From: Mantamonas sphyraenae
Lineage: Eukaryota > CRuMs > Mantamonadidae
Assembly: GCA_026936335.1 (NCBI GenBank)
Contig: JAPMXV010000042.1
Coordinates: 496,001-560,000 of the forward strand
DNA length: 64,000 nucleotides
Direction of reading: 5' to 3'
Part shown: in pieces, positions 43,234 through 51,832 of the stretch
Numbering within the stretch: position 1 is the stretch's first letter
How the letters are laid out: every line of letters begins with the position of its first letter
Made by a program: the position numbers and the translations under genes
Notes under the pieces: generated by a model
What the model saw: the letters and a program-made list of their open reading frames with translations, nothing else
Databases searched by the model: none
What the model was told of the DNA's origin: nothing

Positions 43234-46200
43234 TCATGCCGAAGCCAATCCAATGCGCCCCTCCAGCTCCTCGACCATCTCGTTCAGCACGCCTTCGTCC
43301 ACACCAGGGCCAGCATTCTCCATGTCGATGGCCTTCCACTCGCCTCCCAGCTTGGCCGCCCAGCTCTCCTTGCCAAACTTGGCCAGCACCGCCTGCAGCT
43401 TCTCCTCCTGCGAGCCCTCCTCGTGCATGACACTCATCAACTGCAAGCTCTTCCAAGCACGATCCACGCTCGCTTGGCTGTGCACGCTGTTGAGAAGCTC
43501 GTCCAGCAGACACGCGTACGCTGCCGGGAACTTGGTCAGGACGGGCATCACAAACGCCATCATCGGTGACTTGATCTCCTCAACCTTGGTGGCAAGCCCG
43601 CTGTCGTTCTCATTCTCCGCCCCAGGCATCGTCGTCACAATGCGCTCGGCCAGGAACTTCATCAACTGCGGCAACCCTGCGCGCTGCTCGCGCACCTGGC
43701 ACACGTCCTTGAGCACAATCGCCAGCGCGGGAGTCACGTCGTCGTCCACCGAGCCCACCAGGTGCAGCAGCGTGCTCAACAGATGCTCCACCACACTTTC
43801 GTCCACACCCACGTGGTTCAGCTGGTACAGCAGCTTGCAGGCGTGCGGAAACACACGCGCACGCAGCTTGGCGTTGTCCACCTTCAACAGTTTGCGCAGA
43901 CGCTTCACCATCAGCATGGCAAATCCCTCGTTGCACATGTAGAGTGCCAGGCTCTCGCTGGCGTAGCCCACTGCCAAAGTGGCCACCCCAATGCCCAGCT
44001 CTTCCACCTCTGCCTCCTCGGTTGCCTGCTCGTCCAGCTTGCGCTTGCGTCCTCGGTTGCTACTGCTGCTACTGCTGCTGCTGCTGGCCTGCTCTCCCAG
44101 CACCTGCGACGTTTGCAGCGCACTCACCGCAAAGTCGCACGCCCACGTAGCAATGTCCTGCAGGTTCGACGGAACCGACAACCACGACGACCCGTTGCGA
44201 CGCATCGACTTGCGTTCCTCTTCTCCTTCCTCGCTCTCCGCCTTGGCCTGTTCCTCCAGCAGTGCCATGTGCAGCGACAGCCGAAAGTACAGCGACATGA
44301 TCTCCACCAGCTGCTGGTTGCTCACAGCCTCCCCCGCCGTGCCCTTGGCCTTTGCCTTGGCCTTACCCTTGGCCTTGCTGCTTCCCGACGCTTGCTCCTG
44401 GCTGCTGTTTACCCGATCCTCCACAATCAAGAAGAAGCGCTGCATCGTGTCACACAGCTCGTTGCACCGTTCCGCACTTGTTTTCAGCTGGCGCCTCGCC
44501 GTCGGGCTTGACAGCAGCTGGTTGATCACATGCATGCATCGCTCCAGGCTCAACTCCGTGTCACTCACGTCTTGGTCCTTTCCTGCACGCTTGCGGCGTC
44601 CACGCTTGCTCTTGGGGCCGCTTGCCGCTTTCGTGGTGCTCAACCCGTTTGCAAACGGCGTCATGTTCTTGATCAGCAACTGCATGAGGTCGTCCGTAAG
44701 GCCCCACGCACAAAGGCACTCGACCAACGGCGCTGTCTGCGACACATCACACGTCGCCAGGCGCGGGAAGCAGTCGTGGCTCAACGTTGGCAGATCGCTC
44801 TGTGGCAACATTGCAGCCATGTTCAGCACAGAGGCACGTGCACTCACACTCGGATAAGCCTCCAGCAGCAACTGCATGTCGTTCTCGCTCACGAGCTCTG
44901 CCAGGCGTCCAAAGTGCTCTGCGTTTTCCTTGGCCTTCAGCTGAGGTGAGATCGACAGCAGTGCGTGTGCCACAATGTGCAGCAGCGACTCGCGCACGGC
45001 GCTGTCAGCAAGCACTGCTTGACTGCCCTCTGAACCCGCGTTGCCCTCATCGCCTTCCGTCTCCTCATCGTCTCGTCCGCGCTTGCGAGTCTTGCTCGCT
45101 TCCTCTGCACTCGCCGTCGACTTGACCAACACCTTGAAGCCAGCACGTGCGAACGAGAGCACGGATGTGAACGGCGCAAAGTTGTGCACGTGCGAAAAGA
45201 ACATAAACGCCGCGTCGGGGTTCTCAAGAATCATGGTCAGGCAACGCTCCAGCTGCGCCGCACGCGACTCCTCGAAAGGAAAGTACGACTTGCGAAGCAG
45301 ACACGTGATGCGCTTGCTCACCGTCGGCGTGTCCAGAGCCAGGCGGTACAGCAGCGTTTCCATGCTGACCACCTCGTAAAACGCAATGGCACGGATGCCC
45401 GACACTTCGATCAACAGATCCAGCATAGCCACACGCACACGCTCGCTGCTGTCGTTGATCAGCGGTGCCAGTGTGGGAAGGATGTCCTTCAGCGACGCCT
45501 GGCTCAGGTGGTTGCCCAGCAGGTACGTGAATGCCTGACACACGGCCACACGGACACCCACAGACGATCCGTCGTACGCCAGATGCGACGCCAGGTTCAC
45601 CAGGAACGTGTGGATCGTCTGGCCCGGAATCAGCTCCCAGAAAAGATTGAGGATGCGTGCTGTGCCCTTGATGGCCGCCATACGCACTGCAGGCGCAGAG
45701 TCGGACAGAAGCGAGTGCAGCAGGTCGACTTGCTTCTGCAGCAACGAATCGATCTCCTCGTTGCGCGCCTCGGGATCCTGCAGCGGGAACGCAGCAATAA
45801 ACACCACGGCAGCGTTCCTGCGCACCTGCCAGTTGGCTGCTTTGAGCGAGCGGAACAGAATGGGCTGGTACAGCTTCAGCAGCATGGCATCCACCCCCTT
45901 GATCTTCTTCTGCTCATGGAAGTACGACAGAATGCGCCTGCAGTTGGCTGCCACCGCGTTGCTCGCCACATGGATGGCACAGTGCAGCAAGTCCTGGATG
46001 CACTCGTGCTCAATGATTGACTGATACTCACCCGACGACAACTTCCACGCGCGGAAGTAGATGTCTGCCCAAGCGTTGATCATGGACGTCTTTGCAACCG
46101 GGATCTGGTTCTTGATCGTCACGTGGATGTCCTTGATAAACTCCGTATCCAATCCAAAGATGAAACACAGAAACTTGCGGCCCTCGATATGGCGCAAGAA

Positions 46201-47076
46201 ATGGGGCGAGATCAGACAACGCAGCAGCAGCGTCTTGAGTCCCTGCGACGACGGATCGCGCAAATCCATCTCCAACAACGCCGTACGCATCTGGAACACA
46301 CGGCGCATGTCCAGCTGTTTGGCTTGAGGGTTGGTTGCGCGGATCAGCAAGTAGCACACCGTCTGCGGCGTCAGAAGGATGCTCTGTGTTCGGTTGGTTG
46401 CGCAGAAAGCTTCGCAAAGCTTGGCAATGTTGTTCTGCAACTCCATGTACTCAACTCCATCCAATTGGAAGAGGATGTCTGCAGGTTAGTGCCACGCAAC
46501 CATCATCATGTGTCAGTCATGTCCGCCTTGGCTTTCCCTGCTTTCCCGTGTGAACGCTCACTCGCGCTTCCCGCCACGTTTGCGCGCCACTCACCGTGCA
46601 GTTCCAGCGCCATCTCAAACACGCCGTCTGCGTTGTTGGACGACTCGTTCACAAACTCGGATGCAATGAGGCACACGTGGTCCATGTAGTTGATGATATC
46701 CACGGTCTGTACAAGCGCCCACAGGGATCCGGGAGCGTGTCAGCACTTGACGTGTGGCAGGCCGTTGACGGATTTTTCCATTTTGGCGCGCTCCAAACCC
46801 TGGCAGCCCCACCCTTCCACTCTGCCATCCACAACGTACCTGGAATCCGTTGTCCGTCTGGCCACCTGCAACATAGGCCTGTGTGGCGATCAGTTCATGG
46901 ACAATCTTGGACACCTGGGTCCACAACGACCACTGCTTGCGCGAAAGCGTCTGCATCAGTTCACGCAGCGCCGGCACATGAGTGACAAACTTGTGCTGAC
47001 GCATGAACCCAGACAGCTCCGTCAGATCTTCCGACGTGATGGCCTTGATAAAGGCAGTGCGAATCTTGCCACTCAT
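43234..47076 (-). CDS. NCAPG2: Condensin-II subunit G2
   Basis: HEAT-repeat subunit of condensin II, which compacts chromosomes in prophase. Exons are 47076-46840, 46706-46595 and 46478-43234; donors GTACGT and GTGAGT, acceptors TTGTACAG and CCTGCAG; 1,197 residues with phase kept. N-terminal alignment to human NCAPG2 holds across both introns (LSRKQ..LW; EFVNESSNNADGVFEMALEL). Strong blocks are IKDIHVTIKNQ, ADIYFRAWKLSSGEYQSIIE, RRILSYFHEQKKIKG, ILFRSLKAANWQVRRNAAVV and NDSSERVRVAMLDLLIEVSG. A polyserine (AGC) tract lies before a basic stretch about three-quarters along. An E2F-like GGCGCCAA sits 37 bp upstream of the ATG. Presence of condensin II is an ancestral eukaryotic trait lost in many lineages. 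Confidence 0.9.
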
Positions 47077-47147
47077 GCTTGTGCTTGCGGGTTGTTTTTG
47101 GTTGCCGCGGGTGGCGCCAAGTCCTGTCCCATCCCAACGGCACCACC
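47077..47147. promoter_or_regulatory. Bidirectional promoter, NCAPG2 / LRR receptor 2
   Basis: 71 bp between divergent ATGs. It contains GGCGCCAA at 47113-47120, an E2F-like core on the NCAPG2 sense strand (TTGGCGCC). No TATA box. Confidence 0.45.
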
Positions 47148-50100
47148 ATGCAGCACGCAAGGTACATCCTCGTCCTTGGTGCTCTGCTCGCTTTGTGCAT
47201 CCCGCAGGCATCTGCAGACCAAACAGCAGCCGTCCAGCAGGTCCTGGACGGCCTGCAGCTGCCTTACAACCCGGCTGCAAGCGTCTGCACCTACACGGGC
47301 ATCACCTGCACCGCAGGGCTGGTCACCTCCATCCAACTGCACCTGCCCAACACCACCACTGCCACACAGCGCACCCTCCATCCTGCCATCTCCCAGCTGG
47401 CAAACCTCACCCACTTCAATCTCTCCCGTTCGCAGATACACGGCGCTGTGCCACCGCTGCCCGTTGGCCTCCTTTCCCTCGACCTCTCCCACAATGCGCT
47501 CACTTCACTATCCACCACCCACCTCCGCTCTCTCCTCGCCCTCCGCCACCTCGACCTCTCCCACAACCAGCTGGTCGTCGACATCAACTGGCCCCCCACA
47601 AACGAGACCAGCACCTCTGGCGCCGGACAGCACATGTTTTTCGACGGCATGTATGCACTCGCCTACCTTGATCTGTCCCACAACCGCATCTTTGGCAACC
47701 TTCGCTCCATCCGAATCGAGAGCTTCATAGCAAACGCCCAACTGCATACCCTCAACCTCGCCCAAAACTCCCTCCGCGACTTTGCAGACCTCGTCAGCAA
47801 CCTGCCCAACCTGCGCACCCTCAACATCAGTCGGAACTCTCTCTCGGGTACCTTCTTCCTCGAGGTCCGTGCTGCCTCTCTCCTCGTCCTAGACGTCTCC
47901 CAAAACCGGCAGATCCTCGCAAACATCAACGAGGTCCTCCTTGCCGTTCCCAACCTCCAGGAACTCCACGCTGCCGGCACGAGCTTTACGGGCCTCCTGG
48001 GCGTCCCCTTTGTCCATCCCATCCAGGTCATCGACCTCGAGGACGCTGACCTCGGCGCAGTCCATCCCTCCATTGCAAACATGCCCAACCTTCGTGTCCT
48101 CGACCTCAGTGCAAACGACGCCGAGGGCTCCATCCCATCTGAACTCACCTCCCTCTCCAAGCTCGAGTTGCTCCACCTCGATCAAAACCGCTTCCAGGGC
48201 GCGTTTCCCCCCATCTCCAACTTCCCTGTTCTGCGCAACATTCACATAGGCTTCAACGCATTCAGCTCGGACATCAACACCGTACTTGTCTCTCCTCTCA
48301 GCACACAACTCCAGCACATCAACATGTCCTTCAATTTCTTCCAGGGCACGTTTCCCAAACAGCTCCTCGACCTGCCCAACCTCTCCGTCCTCTTCCTAGG
48401 CTTCAACCAGCTTGTGGGACCCCTTCCCCAAGGGCCTGTCAAAGCTCCCCTTCGCCTGGTTGATCTCCAGAGTAACCAGTTCACTGGCTCTGTGCCCCAC
48501 GCACTCGCAACCGTACCCACTCTCAACACCGTCTTTTTGGCCAACAATCTTCTCTCGGGCGCCCTCCCACAGGGCATGTTTGTGCGTCCAGAGTCCACCG
48601 AGAACCTGCAACTCGAGTATCGCTTCGACCTTTCCTTCAACCGCCTCACGGTTAACCCGCTCCCGCAGATTGCAGAATCCAACATCGGCCGCCTCAGCGT
48701 GCGCCTTCGCGGCAACCCGTTTGCTCCCATCTCCATCCCAGACACTCCCGACTGGGCCACCGACTTTACTTGCATCAACCTCGACCTCGGCAACACGCGT
48801 CTCGTTGGCTCAGTCCCGGCTTCTCTCGCCGCTGCCCACATGGCCGTCCTCGATCTGTCTGAGAACCGTCTCGAGGGTGTGTTTCCATGGGCTTCTCTTC
48901 GTAGGCCCTCCTCCCGCGCAGGCATAGACGCCTCCTCCTGCACCCTCCTCTCCCTTGTACTCTCCCACAACGAGCATCTGGAGGTGCCCCTTCAAACCAC
49001 AATCCACCCTTTCTACGGCCTCGTCGAGCTCCGCTTGGACAACGTTGACCTCTCCAAACAGACCTTTGAGACCCTATGGCAGCAGATGGACACCCAAGCT
49101 CTGCGCAACATTTCCGTTGCCTTTTCGCGAATTGCAGGCGAAGTGCCTCAGCAACTCTTTCGTACGGACCTCCTCTACGCCGACCTGAGCAGCTCCTACC
49201 TCACCGTCAACATCCCCACCTCCAACTGCAGCAACTCTCTGGCCGAACTCAACCTTCTGGGCACCGTCATGCAAGGAGTCGTCCCTTTCGATCAGCTCTC
49301 GCGCTCCCTTGAGAGTTTGGTCATCAGTCCGTCACTCGGCTCCACAATCACCGCCGAAATCCCTTCCTTCCCGCGCTCTGGCAATCCCTTCCTTCGTCTG
49401 CATACCCTGCGCCTCACCAACATCCGCACAGCCACGGGGGGCATGCAATTCAGCTTCTGCTCCCTGTTTCCCAACCTGCGTGAGCTGGATCTCAGTCGCA
49501 CTCGCATCAACTCACCGTTGTCCCCCTGCCTGAGCACCTTGCGCTTCCTCCAACGCCTCATAGTCCCTGACACGGGCATCTACGGCTGTTTGCCTCCTCT
49601 GGCCACCACGGATCTCATCCAGTCTCTCACGGCCATCGATGTGTCCAGCAACAGGCTGAACTGCTCAACAGACGAGCTTATGTCCCGCCTCACCCGCCGC
49701 CAGTTTGCCATCTCCGACTTTGTCGTGCGCTCGCCCGCCCTCCAAGTGTTTGAGGTTTCCGACAACCAGCTGCACGGCAACGTGGCTCCACTGTTGCAGC
49801 CGCTCAATTGGTTGCAGGTGGTGGCTGCCAACAACCCAGACATCAACGGCGAGCTACCCTCCCTCCCGCAAAGCGCCGACTACGCAAAGATTAGTCTTCA
49901 GGGCTGCCGCAAAATCACAGGCGACATTCCGCGCTCCATGCGACTGCTGGCCTCGCTACAACAGCTGGATCTGCGTGATACCCAGGTCCAACACAGCGGC
50001 ATCCCTGCAAACATGATTGAATCGCGACAGCGCATCCGTACACAGGCCAACTCCCTTGGTGGCAACCAAGTCAAGGCTACCGATGTATTTGTGGACTGTC

Positions 50101-51746
50101 CCTTGCTCAAAGGCGTGTCCAACCTCCTCGAGCTGCAGTACTCCCCTTCGCTGACCAACTACACCAATTGCATCTGCAGCGACGGCTTCTTTGGCTTCCG
50201 CAACGTATGTCTGCCCTGCCCGACGTACCACCCGCGATGCAAGTGCTCCAATGGCACCATCAGTGGCTGTCGCGTCGTTCTGCGCCAAGCAAACCAGACA
50301 GAGCTCGACCCGCACAAGGACCGCATTGAACTTTGCCCCATGCTCAACGAAGCCTGTCCCGAAACTGCCCAGAACAACACAGCCCTGCAAGTATCGTGTG
50401 GTGAGCCCTACCGCGACAACTCACGCCTGTGCAGCTCGTGCCGACGTGGATTCTTCCGCCACGGTTTGGTCTGCTCCGAATGTGGGTCTTTCTTCTCCGA
50501 TGGCTGGCTGTTCCTTGTGCTCATCCCACTGCTGCTGGTGACCATTTGCTACGTGCTAGCCAAGCGCATGTTTGCCCCAGGGTCCAAGAAGGGCACCATG
50601 AAGATCCTCCTCTTTGCCCTGCAGGCAATGGGCATTCTCAAGTCGTCGCCCATTTCCCTGTTTGCCCTGAACACGAGCCGTGTGGCCGAGCCCATCAAAG
50701 AGTTTTGCAAGGGCATGCTGGACGCATCCACCTCGGTGGCCAACCTGTCGCCCAACTCCCTGCAGTGTATGCTGGACCACGGCCACGGCGAACCGTGGCT
50801 GACCGTGTTTCTCATCAACACGCTCACGCCCATTGCAGTCATTGTCCTCCTGTGTTTTGTCATCTATGCGTTGGCCTATCGCTACGCCAAACATTTGGTG
50901 GACACCACACAGCGCCTGCGTCAGTATGTGCTCGGCTTTCTCCTGTACTTGCTTACTCAGTTTGCCTATGCAGGCATCACCCTGCACAGCCTCAACAAAG
51001 TCGGCTGCAGCGACATCGAAGACCATGCCACCTACTTGGTCACCCTGCCCTTTGTCCAATGCGCCGGCGATGGCGTCGGCCAAGACTATCAGACGGCCCT
51101 GTCAGTCGCCTTGATCCTCATTGTCGTCGTCAGCATCGGCGTGCCCATTGCTGCCGGCTACGTATTGTATCGCATCAAAAGAGACGACCTCCTCGACGAC
51201 GAGGCTACCATCAATGCGTACGGTCATCTTTTTTGCTCCTACCGCAAAGAGGTTTGGTTCTACGAGTTGGTGCTGCTGGCGCGTCGCGCCTTGCTCTCCC
51301 TCATTGTCTCGTTTGTGCCCTTTGCCAACTACACGCTCTTTGCCACGCTCACCTCGCTCGTGCTCACGGGCTCCCTCTGGTTGCACCTTGTGGTGAAGCC
51401 GTTCAAGCGCGACCGCGACAACAGACTCGAGCAGGTCAGTCTGGGCATGCTGTTGACCACCTTCCTCTCCGGTTGCATTCTCTCGCTCAATGCACAACAC
51501 GACGATTTCATCGTGCCTGTCATCGCCATCGTCTCCTTTGTGCTGATTATTGTGGTGCTGATGGGTCTTTTTGCGACACATGTGTACGAAGTCGCACGAG
51601 TGTTCCAGGAGGGTGTGCGCAAGCACATCACCCGTCCGGCAAAGCGTGGCTCCATTGACACAGACAACCACACCTTTCCCGAGCGCCCTGCGCGCTCCGT
51701 GTCCCTCGATGTTCCCCTTCTGCAACAAGACTTTGCAGCGCGGTGA
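47148..51746 (+). CDS. LRR / Cys-rich / multipass membrane receptor 2
   Basis: Intronless 1,532-residue paralogue of the gene at 17240-22070. The signal peptide is MQHARYILVLGALLALCIPQ. A plant-RLK-like LRR cap follows (AVQQVLDGLQLPYN, VCTYTGITC), then about 35 leucine-rich repeats of the ~24-residue LxxLxLxxNxLxGxhP type (LRVLDLSANDAEGSIPSEL). The cysteine-rich module reads CICSDGFFGFRNVCLPCP, then NSRLCSSCRRGFFRHGLVCS. Multipass helices begin LFLVLIPLLLVTICYVL. The membrane region holds the blocks shared with receptor 1: ANLSPNSLQC, CSYRKEVWFYELVLLARRAL and KPFKRDRDNRLEQVSL. The C-terminus is short and cytosolic. Receptor 1 has LP-type repeats and this one plant-like repeats, so the ectodomains diverged while the membrane part stayed alike. 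Function unknown; a channel- or receptor-like membrane domain with an LRR sensor is inference. Confidence 0.87.
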   Translation: MQHARYILVLGALLALCIPQASADQTAAVQQVLDGLQLPYNPAASVCTYTGITCTAGLVTSIQLHLPNTTTATQRTLHPAISQLANLTHFNLSRSQIHGAVPPLPVGLLSLDLSHNALTSLSTTHLRSLLALRHLDLSHNQLVVDINWPPTNETSTSGAGQHMFFDGMYALAYLDLSHNRIFGNLRSIRIESFIANAQLHTLNLAQNSLRDFADLVSNLPNLRTLNISRNSLSGTFFLEVRAASLLVLDVSQNRQILANINEVLLAVPNLQELHAAGTSFTGLLGVPFVHPIQVIDLEDADLGAVHPSIANMPNLRVLDLSANDAEGSIPSELTSLSKLELLHLDQNRFQGAFPPISNFPVLRNIHIGFNAFSSDINTVLVSPLSTQLQHINMSFNFFQGTFPKQLLDLPNLSVLFLGFNQLVGPLPQGPVKAPLRLVDLQSNQFTGSVPHALATVPTLNTVFLANNLLSGALPQGMFVRPESTENLQLEYRFDLSFNRLTVNPLPQIAESNIGRLSVRLRGNPFAPISIPDTPDWATDFTCINLDLGNTRLVGSVPASLAAAHMAVLDLSENRLEGVFPWASLRRPSSRAGIDASSCTLLSLVLSHNEHLEVPLQTTIHPFYGLVELRLDNVDLSKQTFETLWQQMDTQALRNISVAFSRIAGEVPQQLFRTDLLYADLSSSYLTVNIPTSNCSNSLAELNLLGTVMQGVVPFDQLSRSLESLVISPSLGSTITAEIPSFPRSGNPFLRLHTLRLTNIRTATGGMQFSFCSLFPNLRELDLSRTRINSPLSPCLSTLRFLQRLIVPDTGIYGCLPPLATTDLIQSLTAIDVSSNRLNCSTDELMSRLTRRQFAISDFVVRSPALQVFEVSDNQLHGNVAPLLQPLNWLQVVAANNPDINGELPSLPQSADYAKISLQGCRKITGDIPRSMRLLASLQQLDLRDTQVQHSGIPANMIESRQRIRTQANSLGGNQVKATDVFVDCPLLKGVSNLLELQYSPSLTNYTNCICSDGFFGFRNVCLPCPTYHPRCKCSNGTISGCRVVLRQANQTELDPHKDRIELCPMLNEACPETAQNNTALQVSCGEPYRDNSRLCSSCRRGFFRHGLVCSECGSFFSDGWLFLVLIPLLLVTICYVLAKRMFAPGSKKGTMKILLFALQAMGILKSSPISLFALNTSRVAEPIKEFCKGMLDASTSVANLSPNSLQCMLDHGHGEPWLTVFLINTLTPIAVIVLLCFVIYALAYRYAKHLVDTTQRLRQYVLGFLLYLLTQFAYAGITLHSLNKVGCSDIEDHATYLVTLPFVQCAGDGVGQDYQTALSVALILIVVVSIGVPIAAGYVLYRIKRDDLLDDEATINAYGHLFCSYRKEVWFYELVLLARRALLSLIVSFVPFANYTLFATLTSLVLTGSLWLHLVVKPFKRDRDNRLEQVSLGMLLTTFLSGCILSLNAQHDDFIVPVIAIVSFVLIIVVLMGLFATHVYEVARVFQEGVRKHITRPAKRGSIDTDNHTFPERPARSVSLDVPLLQQDFAAR

Positions 51747-51832
51747 GGCGTGGACACGGCAAAATACACAACAGAAACCCCCAATTTGTACGTGCACACC
51801 CTGTGTCTATTGCCAATGAGAGAATGAGAAGC

